Positions 1 to 8,106 of a stretch of 60,485 bases of DNA are shown piece after piece. Numbering within the stretch: position 1 is the stretch's first letter; every line of letters begins with the position of its first letter. The position numbers and the translations under genes were made by a program. The notes below the pieces were generated by a model. It had not been told where the DNA came from and did not search any database. It was given only the letters and a program-made list of their open reading frames with translations. Source of the stretch: Rhodococcus maanshanensis NBRC 100610 (lineage in GTDB: Bacteria; Actinomycetota; Actinomycetes; Mycobacteriales; Mycobacteriaceae). Where the stretch lies: assembly GCF_001894865.1 (NCBI RefSeq), contig NZ_BCXA01000043.1:1-60485 (forward strand), in the 5' to 3' direction.

Positions 1-77
1 GTTTGTTTCATGAACCGGAAGATTGAATCCAAATCTGATTTGGTTTCTGACCAGGTTCCGTGTGAAAATTTCACAGA
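1..77 (+). other. 23S-5S rRNA spacer (partial)
   Basis: AT-richer sequence directly ahead of the 5S gene. It is most simply the transcribed spacer between a 23S gene lying left of the window and the 5S gene. No tRNA is visible in it. Confidence 0.6.
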
Positions 78-195
78 GTTACGGCGGCCATAGCGGAGGG
101 GAAACGCCCGGCCCCATTCCGAACCCGGAAGCTAAGCCCTCCAGCGCCGATGGTACTGCACTCGACAGGGTGTGGGAGAGTAGGACACCGCCGAA
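78..195 (+). rRNA. rrf: 5S ribosomal RNA
   Basis: About 118 nt with the actinobacterial 5S layout. The 5' end (GTTACGGCGG) pairs with the 3' end (CACCGCCGAAC). Inside are the conserved CCCATTCCGAACCCGGAAG loop and the GGGAGAGTAGG stretch near the 3' end. It is the last gene of an rRNA operon whose 16S and 23S genes lie outside the window. The ends are estimated to within a few bases from the helix. Confidence 0.95.
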
Positions 196-202
196 CATAA
201 AT

Positions 203-257
203 TGCGAATGCCTCGCATCACAGTCTTGAAAGAGACTGCGATGCGAGGCATTTCGCA
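203..257 (+). terminator. rRNA operon terminator hairpin
   Basis: A long, almost perfect stem begins 7 nt after the 5S gene. The left arm starts GCGAATGCCTCGCATC and the right arm ends GATGCGAGGCATTTCGC, with a TGAA loop. Its length and place fit a strong rrn terminator. There is only a short T run after it. Confidence 0.85.
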
Positions 258-314
258 TTTCCAGGGGACAAACACACCACACCACCACGCACCCGTGAGC
301 TCCGGCCCGACCGC

Positions 315-447
315 CGAGTGTGCACCTACCGACCTCCCCACCCGGCCGATGCCCCGACAACTGCACACTCGACACCGCCCGCGGGCCGGCCGAGTGTGCA
401 CCTACCGACCTCCGCACCCGGCGGATGCCCCGACAACTGCACACTCG
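315..447. repeat. two tandem copies of a palindrome-ended repeat
   Basis: Two 57-bp units (315-371 and 391-447) start 76 bp apart. Each begins CGAGTGTGCA and ends with its exact complement TGCACACTCG. The interiors are nearly identical (CCTACCGACCTC ... CCCCGACAACTG). The same ends recur at 31071-31135 around a different interior, so this is a dispersed repeat family. I see no coding signal in 258-462 apart from these units. Confidence 0.8.
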
Positions 448-462
448 ACGCCAGGGCAGAGC

Positions 463-774
463 TCAGCTGGTGGTTCGCTCGGCGAATTCGACCTGCTCAT
501 AGTGCTCGACGGTCGGGAAGGGGTCGTAGAAGTCGTGCAGTAGCGAGCGCCACTGCTCGTAGTGCGGTGACTTCCTGAACCCCTCGACGTGGTCTTCCAG
601 GCTGTCCCACTCCACCAGCAGCAGGTACGTGCCGGGGCGTTCGATGCATCGCGACAGCGTGAGCCGCCGAAATCCGGCCATGCTCGAGATGATCGATCTG
701 GCCAGGCCGAAGGCTGCCTCGAACTCGGTACTGCGACCGGACTTCACGTGCAGGACGGCATGTTCGAGGATCAT
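463..774 (-). CDS. antibiotic biosynthesis monooxygenase (ABM) family protein
   Basis: A 103-residue single-domain protein of the dimeric alpha/beta ABM fold. It starts MILEHAVLHVKSG, has the central TYLLLVEWDSLEDHVEGFR segment, and ends in a helix with HYEQWRSLLHDFYDP and the Tyr/Glu-rich tail usual for the family. Members are small cofactor-free oxygenases, haem-degrading enzymes or stress proteins. The sequence does not say which substrate this one uses. It lies 26 nt downstream of the five-helix membrane protein on the same strand, so the two are probably co-transcribed. The longer frame running upstream is a shadow inside that gene. Confidence 0.8.
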   Translation of the reverse strand: MILEHAVLHVKSGRSTEFEAAFGLARSIISSMAGFRRLTLSRCIERPGTYLLLVEWDSLEDHVEGFRKSPHYEQWRSLLHDFYDPFPTVEHYEQVEFAERTTS

Positions 775-800
775 CACAGCATCCTCGCAGGGGAGCTCTC

Positions 801-1703
801 TCAGAGCCCGCCATTGAGGAAGGCCAGGAGCGCCGGTGCCGGATCCGCGGCGGTGGTCGTGTTCGCCACCGCGACGACGAGCACGCCAAGCGACAACAAC
901 GCCGAGAGCGCACTGACCGTCCCCAGCACGCGCCTGGTGCTCTTGTCGGACGCCCCCGTTGCCCCGGTCAGTTTCCAGAACACCACACTCAGGCCGATGA
1001 GGACGGCGGCCATGACCGCGGCGATCGCGGCCATCGCCACGTGATACCGAGCAAAGTCGCTGACCATCACCTCGAGGGCAGGCGGGGCCTCGCCACCCGC
1101 ACTCAGTGGGTCGGCCAGGTGCTGCCTGACCTGACCGAGCGTCACCGCGAGCTCTCCATCGGTTTCGCCGACCGGCAGCATCGACATCAGCGAGGAGAAC
1201 GGCGCGACGGCACCTTGGACGTTGGCCATCACCAGCACCAACGAGAACAGCGCGAGCATCGAGACCACCACGCCTGCCGACGCGAGGGCGGCCTGCTTTC
1301 CCGCTTCCAGGCCGCCGGCCCGCAGGAATGCCCTCCAGAGAAGTACGCCGAGCGTGACGAGCACGGTCAGCAGGATCGCGGCGATCACGGCCTTCGCCAC
1401 GTGATACCGGAACCAGTAGTCGACAACGGCCTCCATGCCGGGGGAGAAGTCCCCGTCGCCCGAACTCCAATACTCGACGAACGCCACGCGGACGGCCTCG
1501 ACCAGGCTTCCCTGGTCGAAGAGGCCCCCGCCCGGCTTGCTCCCCGCCAGCACGCGCGGAGCGAGGACGAACGCGGCGGCGAGGGCCGCGGTGAGGGCGA
1601 CGAGGACTGCGAGTGCGCGACCGGAGACACCGGTGGATCGCGATGCGGGGGTGTGTGACGAGGTTCCTTCGGCGTGTGTCGGCGCGGGTGTCATGATCCG
1701 CAT
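801..1703 (-). CDS. membrane protein with an internal duplication
   Basis: A 300-residue integral membrane protein of unknown function. After a short polar N-terminus there is a first hydrophobic helix (about residues 30-53). Two related halves follow. Each holds a soluble stretch ending in an aromatic/His motif (YWFRYHVAKAVIAA near residue 95 and DFARYHVAMAAIAA near 215), then two hydrophobic helices. This suggests duplication of a two-helix unit, giving about five membrane spans. There is no catalytic motif. Similar proteins in Nocardia and Rhodococcus carry only generic annotations, as far as I recall. The start is the first ATG; a second in-frame ATG lies 3 codons later. Confidence 0.7.
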   Translation of the reverse strand: MRIMTPAPTHAEGTSSHTPASRSTGVSGRALAVLVALTAALAAAFVLAPRVLAGSKPGGGLFDQGSLVEAVRVAFVEYWSSGDGDFSPGMEAVVDYWFRYHVAKAVIAAILLTVLVTLGVLLWRAFLRAGGLEAGKQAALASAGVVVSMLALFSLVLVMANVQGAVAPFSSLMSMLPVGETDGELAVTLGQVRQHLADPLSAGGEAPPALEVMVSDFARYHVAMAAIAAVMAAVLIGLSVVFWKLTGATGASDKSTRRVLGTVSALSALLSLGVLVVAVANTTTAADPAPALLAFLNGGL

Positions 1704-1777
1704 TCAACCAGCCGGACCGGGCCCGTGCGGGCCGGTCGATCTGGTCTCGCTGATGCTCGCCGGAACAGCCATCGGGT

Positions 1778-2149
1778 CTACTCGTCGTAGAGGCTGCCGA
1801 ACTCGTGTGTTTCGAGGAGTCGCTTGGGTGCGGTCAGACACCAGGCCTCGGTGACCAGTTCCAGCAGTTCGTCGGCGTCGATCTTCGCCAGCTGCACCAC
1901 GACCCACCCGAACTGGCTGGTGGTGAACTGGACCTCGAACACCTCGGGACGCTCGGCCACCAGCGCGATCTGCTCGTCGAGCGTCAGTTTGAGTCCGACG
2001 GTCTCCGTCTTCTCCCACACGTAGCCGAAGCCCTTGCCGCGGACCTTGAGCGCTATCCAGCTGTCGCCGCCACCGCGACTCTGCTCGGCCTCGGGCAGCG
2101 TCTCCAACATCGTCAGGAACTCGTCGACAGTCACACCCATGTCCCACAT
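1778..2149 (-). CDS. MmcQ/YjbR family protein
   Basis: A 123-residue protein of the YjbR (CyaY-like fold) family. It begins MGVTVDEFLTMLETLPEAEQS. It has WIALKVRGKGFGYVWEK in the middle and a closing QFGWVVVQLAKIDADELLELVTEAW helix, the usual order for this family. The molecular role is not settled; DNA binding is often stated but weakly supported. Start: ATG at 2149 is listed, but an in-frame ATG at 2140 is equally likely. It stands alone, convergent to nothing and downstream of the adenylate cyclase on the same strand. Confidence 0.8.
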   Translation of the reverse strand: MWDMGVTVDEFLTMLETLPEAEQSRGGGDSWIALKVRGKGFGYVWEKTETVGLKLTLDEQIALVAERPEVFEVQFTTSQFGWVVVQLAKIDADELLELVTEAWCLTAPKRLLETHEFGSLYDE

Positions 2150-2192
2150 GTACCAGAGCTCACCGACAGCTCAGCACACGACGGGGAGCCCG

Positions 2193-3752
2193 CTATGGCG
2201 TCGGCCGGGTTGGGGTCGCCAAGCGGGTGGCGGCATTGCGTCCGCGGAGGATCACGGAGTCGCCGAGTTCCCACAGCCGGGACTCGGCGGTCGCAGCGCG
2301 CTGTACGGCGCGATCGGAGGCGACGAGCGCGCCGTCGATCGTCTTGGCCAGCTCGGACAGCCGGGCGGCCTCGTTCACCGGATCCCCGATGACGGTGTAC
2401 TCGAATCGCTTACGGGCCCCGATGTTCCCGGCGACGGCGGTGCCTGCGGCGACCCCGATCGCGGCGCTGCAGTCCGGCACCTCGACGAGGAGCCGGGCCC
2501 GGATGGCGCGGGCCGCGGCGAGCGCGCTGCCCGCGGGGTCCGGGATCTCGGCGGGCGCTCCGAAGATGGCGAGTGCGGCGTCGCCCTCGAACTTGTTGAT
2601 CAGGCCGTCGTGTCGGTCCACCTCGTCGACCACGACGTCGAAGAAGCGATTGAGCAGGTCGACGACCTCCTTCGGAGGCCGGGATGCGGCGAGCTCGGTT
2701 GACCCGATCAGGTCGATGAAGAAGACCGCGATCTCGCGCTCCTCTCCGCCGAGCTCCGGATTGCGCTTGATGGCGGCCTCGGCCACCTCGTGGCCCACGT
2801 GCCTGCCGAAGAGCTCCTGGATGCGCTCGCGCTCGCGCAGGCCCTCCGCCATCCGGTTGAAACCACTCTGCAGCTCGCCGAGCTCGGTGCCGTCGTAGAC
2901 GACCACCCGGGTGTCGAGCTCGCCGTGTTCGACGCGCTTCATGGCAGCCCGGACCGCGCGGATGGGCGCGACGGTGGCTCCCACACCGAGCAGGGTCAGC
3001 AGCAGCCCGAAGATCAGGGTGATGGCGCCGAGCGCGAGGATGGAGACCGCCAGTTGATTCACGTCGACGTGGTCGGGGCGGATGAAGCTGAAGACGGCGA
3101 TCAGCATCAGGCCCGCCACCGGGACCCCGGTGCCCAGGGTCCAGGCCAGCATGTTGCGGCCGGTCACGCCCGCGATGCGCACCCGGCGCGGGTCGCCCGC
3201 CTCGAGGGCGCGCGCCGCCGCGGGGCGCAGCGAGAACTCGCTGAGCAGGTAGCTGAACGCGCAGACCGTGACCCCGCCCATGGCGATGGTGAAGGCGACC
3301 TTGGGGATGGTCTCGGGGTCGATCAGCCCATAGCTGACCGTGAAGAGGACGAGCCCGAGGGCCCACAGGAGGGCCTGCATCCGGGTCAGGCGCCACGGCA
3401 TCGCCAGCGCCGCCGCGGCCTCCTCCCTGGTCGGTTCCCGGTTCTCGATGGCCCACCGCAGGTCCTTCGTCGCGCGGAGGGTGCCCCACAGGACCCCGAC
3501 CGCGACGGCCAGCGCGATGTAGACCGGACCGATCACCGCGTTGACGATCAGGTAGTCGAGGTCGTAGATGTTCGGGCCGGGCACGACGATGGTGATCAAC
3601 GCGCCGACCACCAGCGCGCCGATCAGGTTGGACAGCACCAGACTTGCGGTCAGCAGCACCTGGACGCGGATCCGGCGGTGGCGCGGGCTCTCGTCCGGCG
3701 CGCCGAGTAACCGCGAGCCCAGCGGCGCGATCGAGCGGAACGGGAGCGGCAT
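2193..3752 (-). CDS. membrane-bound class III adenylate cyclase with HAMP domain
   Basis: A 519-residue cyclase making cAMP at the inner face of the membrane. The N-terminal half has about six hydrophobic helices (residues 30-290). A HAMP linker follows ([22 protein letters not shown]), then the catalytic domain. Visible catalytic features are the first metal Asp in [12 protein letters not shown], the purine-contacting Lys and second metal Asp in [13 protein letters not shown], and the [11 protein letters not shown] block carrying the specificity and transition-state residues. The layout matches the M. tuberculosis Rv1318c/Rv1319c/Rv1320c group, which also sits next to nucS. The frame is open to 3902, but I chose the ATG at 3752 because the upstream residues look non-coding and overlap the divergent promoter. 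Confidence 0.9.
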   Translation of the reverse strand: MPLPFRSIAPLGSRLLGAPDESPRHRRIRVQVLLTASLVLSNLIGALVVGALITIVVPGPNIYDLDYLIVNAVIGPVYIALAVAVGVLWGTLRATKDLRWAIENREPTREEAAAALAMPWRLTRMQALLWALGLVLFTVSYGLIDPETIPKVAFTIAMGGVTVCAFSYLLSEFSLRPAAARALEAGDPRRVRIAGVTGRNMLAWTLGTGVPVAGLMLIAVFSFIRPDHVDVNQLAVSILALGAITLIFGLLLTLLGVGATVAPIRAVRAAMKRVEHGELDTRVVVYDGTELGELQSGFNRMAEGLRERERIQELFGRHVGHEVAEAAIKRNPELGGEEREIAVFFIDLIGSTELAASRPPKEVVDLLNRFFDVVVDEVDRHDGLINKFEGDAALAIFGAPAEIPDPAGSALAAARAIRARLLVEVPDCSAAIGVAAGTAVAGNIGARKRFEYTVIGDPVNEAARLSELAKTIDGALVASDRAVQRAATAESRLWELGDSVILRGRNAATRLATPTRPTP

Positions 3753-3845
3753 GGTCGCTTCAGCGTAGTGGGTCGGCCGGCCCGCGACCCGGCGTGGCGT
3801 GGCGGGTCTGCGGCCCGCGCCGATGGGTGCTCTAGGGTGTTCCGA

Positions 3846-4520
3846 GTGCGCCTCGTGATTGCCAGCTGCCATGTCGACTACGTCGGTCGTCTCACCGCAC
3901 ACCTGCCGAAGGCGCGCAGGCTCCTACTGGTCAAGTCGGACGGTTCGGTGAGCATCCATGCGGACGACCGTGCGTACAAGCCGCTGAACTGGATGAGCCC
4001 GCCGTGCTGGCTCGTCGAGAACGACGGCGAGGAGGGCACCCAGCTGTGGGTGGTCACCAACAAGGCGGGCGAGGAGCTGCGGATCACGATCCACGAGGTC
4101 GAGCACGATTCCTCGCACGAACTGGGCGTCGACCCGGGCCTGATCAAGGACGGGGTCGAGTCGCACCTGCAGGAACTGCTGGCCGAGCATGTCGAAACGC
4201 TCGGTCCCGGCTACACCCTGGTTCGGCGTGAATACATGACGGCGATCGGCCCGGTTGACCTGCTCGTCCGCGACGCGGACGGTGCCTCGGTCGCCGTGGA
4301 GATCAAGCGTCGCGGTGAGATCGACGGTGTCGAACAGCTGACCCGGTACCTGGAACTGATGAACCGCGATCCGCTGCTCGCGCCCGTGACCGGGGTGTTC
4401 GCCGCCCAGCAGATCAAGCCGCAGGCGCGGACCCTCGCCGAGGATCGCGGGATCCGCTGCCTGACACTCGATTACGACGCACTGCGGGGGACCGAGAGCA
4501 CCGAGTTCCGGCTGTTCTGA
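3846..4520 (+). CDS. nucS: endonuclease NucS (non-canonical mismatch repair)
   Basis: A 224-residue actinobacterial NucS/EndoMS, which cuts both strands at mismatches and stands in for MutS/MutL in this phylum. It begins [16 protein letters not shown], followed by the N-terminal binding domain ([15 protein letters not shown]). The C-terminal PD-(D/E)XK nuclease core shows GPVDLLVRD and [22 protein letters not shown], giving the catalytic D, E and K. It ends STEFRLF, like the mycobacterial protein whose tail may bind the sliding clamp. Start: GTG at 3846, matching the family N-terminus, 93 nt from the divergent cyclase. Near full-length identity with mycobacterial NucS makes the call firm. Confidence 0.97.
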   Translation: MRLVIASCHVDYVGRLTAHLPKARRLLLVKSDGSVSIHADDRAYKPLNWMSPPCWLVENDGEEGTQLWVVTNKAGEELRITIHEVEHDSSHELGVDPGLIKDGVESHLQELLAEHVETLGPGYTLVRREYMTAIGPVDLLVRDADGASVAVEIKRRGEIDGVEQLTRYLELMNRDPLLAPVTGVFAAQQIKPQARTLAEDRGIRCLTLDYDALRGTESTEFRLF

Positions 4521-4540
4521 TCGAAATCTAGGCTGTAGTC

Positions 4541-4843
4541 ATGCCCCGACGGAACCAGCGATACCGCACTGACCGGCCGATGCCTGCCGGCGGCCACGAG
4601 TCGCGGATCGATTCGGGGCCTGCGGGATACGACGACGAGCGGTACCTGGTGCGTCCGGTGCCGGGGTCGCGCGCCACCAAGACCTATCGCTGCCCCGGCT
4701 GTGATCACGAGATCCGGCCCGGGGTCCCGCACCTGGTGGCCTGGCCTGCGGATGAACTCGGCGGGGCCGAGGACCGCAGGCACTGGCACACCGGGTGCTG
4801 GAACGGGCGCGGGTCGCGGGGGATCACCCGACGTTGGTCTTGA
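4541..4843 (+). CDS. small conserved actinobacterial protein with a CPGC/H-x-H-x2-C zinc-like site
   Basis: A 100-residue protein 20 nt downstream of nucS on the same strand. The N-terminal half is basic and probably flexible. The C-terminal half has YRCPGCDHEIRPGVPH followed by HWHTGCW, giving four likely metal ligands (three Cys plus His) of zinc-ribbon type. Homologues beside nucS are usually labelled ATP/GTP-binding, for which I see no motif. A role with NucS is suggested only by position. Its last 20 bp overlap the 3' end of the convergent DivIVA-like gene. Confidence 0.75.
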   Translation: MPRRNQRYRTDRPMPAGGHESRIDSGPAGYDDERYLVRPVPGSRATKTYRCPGCDHEIRPGVPHLVAWPADELGGAEDRRHWHTGCWNGRGSRGITRRWS

Positions 4844-5798
4844 CCGACTCCTCGGACTTCGCGGAATCCTCGGACTTCTCCGACGCCTCGGGGGCGTCGT
4901 CGCCGCTCTCGTCCTCGTCCGGGGTATTGCGTCCGGTCGAGTCGCCCGCCCCGTCGAGCAGTTCGCCCTCGCGGTTGACCGAGGCGAGCATGGCGGGCAC
5001 CGAGTCGAGCTGTCCACGGATTCCCAGGAGCTGAGCCAGGACCCGGCCGCGGAGCACGCGGAGCTCCTCGGCGAGCTCCTTCGCGTGGGCGATCCGCTTC
5101 TCGGCCTGCTCGGTGGCGGTCTGCAGTCGCCTGCGGGCCTCGTTGGTGGCGTCCGTGAGCCTGCGCTCGGCCTCGGCCTTGCTGGTGGCCTCGAGCTCGT
5201 TGACCGCGCTGACGACCTTGGTGCGACGCTCGCTCATGGTGATCTCGAAGTCCTGCTGGACCGCGTTGCGCCGGGCCTCGGAGTCCGCCTGGAGCGCGGC
5301 GACCTCGGACTGTGCCTTCTCGACGAGGCGAGCGGCCTCGGTGCGGGCGGTCGCCATGGTCTGCGTGTGCTCGACCTCCATGGCATTCCTGCGGTCCTCG
5401 AGCTCGGCGAGCAGGCCCTCGTACTTGCCACGCAGCGCGGCGCCGTCCTGCTCGGCGATGGACACCATCTCGGCGGCTTCGGACTGGGCCGTGGCTCGCA
5501 CCTCCGAGGCCTCGTCGGAGGCGAGGCGGAGCATCCGGGAGATGCGCTCGCTCATGCCCTCCGCGGTGGTCGGCGGAACGGACAGGCGGTCGACGTCCTT
5601 GCGCAGGTCGTCGATCTCGTCGCGGGAGTCCTCCAGCTGCTGGGCGAGGTCCCGGGCCTGCGCCGCCGCCGCATCACGATCGGTCGCGGTGACCCGGAGT
5701 TCCGCGTCGAAGCGCTCGAAGTAGTTGCGTACCTCGTCGCGGTCGTAGCCCTTCCTCACGATGTTGAAGGGCAGTTGGATCTCGTTGGGCATGGTCAT
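4824..5798 (-). CDS. DivIVA-like coiled-coil protein
   Basis: A 324-residue cytoplasmic protein. The first 35 residues (MTMPNEIQLPFNIVRKGYDRDEV, RNYFERFDAEL) resemble the membrane-curvature-sensing DivIVA N-terminal motif. Residues 40-265 are a nearly continuous Ala/Glu/Arg-rich coiled coil. The tail is acidic and Ser/Glu-rich and looks disordered. Such proteins act in polar growth or septum placement in mycolata, but this one is not Wag31 itself: it is longer, has a different tail, and lies outside the dcw cluster. An in-frame ATG two codons later is an alternative start. The 3' end overlaps the convergent small zinc-type gene by 20 bp. Confidence 0.75.
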   Translation of the reverse strand: MTMPNEIQLPFNIVRKGYDRDEVRNYFERFDAELRVTATDRDAAAAQARDLAQQLEDSRDEIDDLRKDVDRLSVPPTTAEGMSERISRMLRLASDEASEVRATAQSEAAEMVSIAEQDGAALRGKYEGLLAELEDRRNAMEVEHTQTMATARTEAARLVEKAQSEVAALQADSEARRNAVQQDFEITMSERRTKVVSAVNELEATSKAEAERRLTDATNEARRRLQTATEQAEKRIAHAKELAEELRVLRGRVLAQLLGIRGQLDSVPAMLASVNREGELLDGAGDSTGRNTPDEDESGDDAPEASEKSEDSAKSEESVKTNVG

Positions 5799-5874
5799 AA
5801 CTTACCGTCGCTCCGGTGTGATGTGGTCGACGCGCTCGGGCGAACCACTGTGCTGAAAGGGGGTTGGCGCAGTA

Positions 5875-6354
5875 TCAGTGTGCCGGGTTTGCGGCCGGTT
5901 CGACGAGCTCGACCAGCACGCCGCCCGCGTCCTTGGGATGCAGGAAGTTGATCCGCGAGTCCGCGGTGCCGCGGCGCGGGGCGTCGTAGAGCAGCCGGAC
6001 GCCGCCGGCACGCAGGCGCTCGGAGATCGCGTCGAGGTCGCTGACCCGGTAGGCGAGCTGCTGCAGGCCGGGGCCGCTGCGGGCGATGAACTTGGCGATG
6101 GTCGAGTCGTCGTTGAGCGGGGCGAGCAGCTGGATCGCGGTGGCGCCCGCCGGGCTACCGGGGACGGACAGCATGGCCTCGCGGACGCCCTGCTCCTCGT
6201 TGACCTCTTCGTGCGTGGACACCAGGCCGAGGTGCTCGCCGTACCAGGCGATGGCGGCGTCGAGATCGGGCACCGCGATGCCGACGTGGTCGATGGCCGT
6301 CACCAGGTCGGAAGCGAGTACGGCGGCGGCAGCGTTGGGAGCGGAGTTCGTCAT
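5875..6354 (-). CDS. mce: methylmalonyl-CoA epimerase
   Basis: A 159-residue VOC-fold enzyme that interconverts the (R) and (S) epimers of methylmalonyl-CoA in propionate metabolism. Family signatures are AIDHVGIAVPDLDAAIAWY at the N-terminus (metal His), EQGVREAMLSV and IQLLAPL in the middle, and GPGLQQLAYRVSDLD, then INFLHPKDAGGVLVELVEP with the C-terminal metal Glu. I chose the ATG at 6354 rather than the upstream frame opening at 6420, because an 18-bp palindrome and the divergent promoter lie in between. It is divergent from the thiolase gene, as in mycobacteria (Rv1322A-Rv1323). Confidence 0.92.
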   Translation of the reverse strand: MTNSAPNAAAAVLASDLVTAIDHVGIAVPDLDAAIAWYGEHLGLVSTHEEVNEEQGVREAMLSVPGSPAGATAIQLLAPLNDDSTIAKFIARSGPGLQQLAYRVSDLDAISERLRAGGVRLLYDAPRRGTADSRINFLHPKDAGGVLVELVEPAANPAH

Positions 6355-6360
6355 GTCGAT

Positions 6361-6378
6361 GACGGTAGCGCTACCGTC
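6361..6378. promoter_or_regulatory. 18-bp perfect palindrome between mce and the thiolase gene
   Basis: GACGGTAGCGCTACCGTC is self-complementary over all 18 bases. It ends 7 bp before the mce start and lies about 66 bp before the thiolase start, so it could be a dimeric-repressor operator acting mainly on mce or on both. No regulator gene is adjacent. Confidence 0.5.
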
Positions 6379-6444
6379 TTTGTAGTTCTCTTTGGGATGT
6401 GACTTTTGGTCGCTGACCACCCGTGTTGACCGTTGGAGGAAGCC

Positions 6445-7638
6445 GTGAGCAGTTCAGTCATCGTCGCCGGAGCCCGGACCCCGGTTGGCCGTTTGCTCGG
6501 CTCGCTCAAGGACTTCTCGGGATCCGATCTGGGCGGCATCGCGATCAAGGGTGCCCTGGAGAAGGCGGGCGTGGCGCCGGAGCAGGTGCAGTACGTGATC
6601 ATGGGCCAGGTGCTGACCGCGGGCGCCGGTCAGATGCCTGCCAGGCAGGCCGCCGTGGCGGCCGGCATCCCGATGGACGTGCCCGCGTTGTCGATCAACA
6701 AGGTGTGCCTGTCGGGCGTCGACGCGATCGCGCTGGCGGATCAGCTGATCCGGGCCGGGGAGTTCGACGTCGTGGTCGCCGGCGGTCAGGAGTCCATGTC
6801 GCGGGCGCCGCACATGCTGGAGAAGAGCCGTGAGGGCTTCAAGTACGGCGACGTGACCCTGCGCGACCACATGGCCTACGACGGCCTGCACGACATCTTC
6901 ACCGACCAGCCGATGGGCAACCTGACCGAGCAGCGCAACCAGGCCGACGACCAGCGGATCAGTCGTGAGGCGCAGGACGCGTTCGCGGCGGCCTCGCACC
7001 AGAACGCGGCGCGGGCCTGGAAGGACGGGCTCTTCGAGGCTGAGGTCGTCCCCGTGTCGATCCCGCAGCGCAGGGGCGAGCCGGTCGTGTTCGCCGAGGA
7101 CGAGGGCATCCGCGCCGACACCACGGTCGAGTCGCTCGGCAAGCTCCGTCCCGCGTTCAGCAAGGACGGCACCGTCACCGCGGGCTCGGCCTCGCAGATC
7201 TCGGACGGCGCCGCCGCGGTGGTCGTGATGAGCAAGACCAAGGCGCAGGAGCTGGGCCTGAGCTGGATCGCCGAGATCGGCGCGCACGGCGTGGTGGCCG
7301 GCCCCGACTCGACGCTGCAGTCGCAGCCGGCGCGCGCGATCGCCAAGGCCTGCGCGAAGGAGGGCATCGATCCGAAGGACCTGGACCTGGTGGAGATCAA
7401 CGAGGCGTTCGCCGCCGTCGGCATCGCTTCGACCACGGAACTGGGCCTCGACGAGTCGAAGGTCAACGTGAACGGTGGGGCGATCGCGATCGGGCATCCG
7501 CTGGGGATGTCGGGTGCGCGGATCGCGTTGCACCTGGCGCTCGAACTGGGCCGTCGCGGCGGTGGCGTCGGCGTGGCCGCGCTGTGTGGCGGTGGCGGTC
7601 AGGGCGACGCCCTGATCATCCGCGTCCCCGAGCAGTAG
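6445..7638 (+). CDS. fadA4: acetyl-CoA acetyltransferase (thiolase)
   Basis: A 397-residue thiolase that condenses or cleaves acetoacetyl-CoA/3-ketoacyl-CoA. The three active-site blocks are present: nucleophilic Cys88 in [14 protein letters not shown], the catalytic His in [13 protein letters not shown], and the second Cys in [12 protein letters not shown] near the C-terminus, plus VEINEAFA. Length is normal for the family. Start: GTG at 6445, chosen because GGAGGA sits four bases upstream; the frame opens slightly earlier with a TTG. It is divergent from methylmalonyl-CoA epimerase, the same arrangement as fadA4 (Rv1323) in M. tuberculosis, hence the symbol. Confidence 0.93.
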   Translation: MSSSVIVAGARTPVGRLLGSLKDFSGSDLGGIAIKGALEKAGVAPEQVQYVIMGQVLTAGAGQMPARQAAVAAGIPMDVPALSINKVCLSGVDAIALADQLIRAGEFDVVVAGGQESMSRAPHMLEKSREGFKYGDVTLRDHMAYDGLHDIFTDQPMGNLTEQRNQADDQRISREAQDAFAAASHQNAARAWKDGLFEAEVVPVSIPQRRGEPVVFAEDEGIRADTTVESLGKLRPAFSKDGTVTAGSASQISDGAAAVVVMSKTKAQELGLSWIAEIGAHGVVAGPDSTLQSQPARAIAKACAKEGIDPKDLDLVEINEAFAAVGIASTTELGLDESKVNVNGGAIAIGHPLGMSGARIALHLALELGRRGGGVGVAALCGGGGQGDALIIRVPEQ

Positions 7639-7717
7639 GTAGCCGAGGGCGGCGCCCGCGGTCGAGATCGCGGCCTCAACTACGGGGTGTCGTAGTACGT
7701 CGGGCACAATGGGGCCC

Positions 7718-8080
7718 ATGGCGAACATCTTCGATCTCAGCACGTGGGCCAAGCGTTTCCGTTTCGTGGCGGTCCTGGAGGCGATCACCTGGCTCGGCCT
7801 GCTGATCGGCATGGCCTTCAAGTACCTGCCCGCGGACGGCAACGAGATCGGCGTGAAGATCTTCGGCCCCATCCACGGCGCCGTCTTCGTGCTGTACGTC
7901 CTGGTGGCGATCGTCACCGCGAAGAAGCTCTCCTGGTCGCTGGTGACCACCTTCTGGGCGCTGGTCGCGAGCGTCCCGCCGTTCGGCACGATCGTGTTCG
8001 AGGCATGGGCCGTGCGCACGGGCCGCCTCGCGGAGCTCTCGGCCGACAACGCCAAGGAACCGGCACCCGCGCTGAGCTGA
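7718..8080 (+). CDS. DUF3817 membrane protein
   Basis: A 120-residue protein with three predicted membrane helices (about residues 15-35, 47-65 and 75-95). It carries the family pattern RFRFVAVLEAITWLGLLIGM, then a KYL and a GPIHGAVFVLYV block and a closing WALVASVPPFGTIVFE. Function is unknown. Start: ATG at 7718 giving MANIFDLSTWAKRF; an in-frame ATG at 7709 is possible. It lies between the thiolase and the thioredoxin-fold gene on the same strand. A second, more diverged family member is at 31186-31545. Confidence 0.8.
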   Translation: MANIFDLSTWAKRFRFVAVLEAITWLGLLIGMAFKYLPADGNEIGVKIFGPIHGAVFVLYVLVAIVTAKKLSWSLVTTFWALVASVPPFGTIVFEAWAVRTGRLAELSADNAKEPAPALS

Positions 8081-8106
8081 GCCGTCGATCGTGACAAACT
8101 GAACAT

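Noticed and set aside
315-447. possible CRISPR array
   Set aside because: There are only two units, the conserved part is the whole unit, and there are no cas genes. It fits a dispersed palindromic repeat better.
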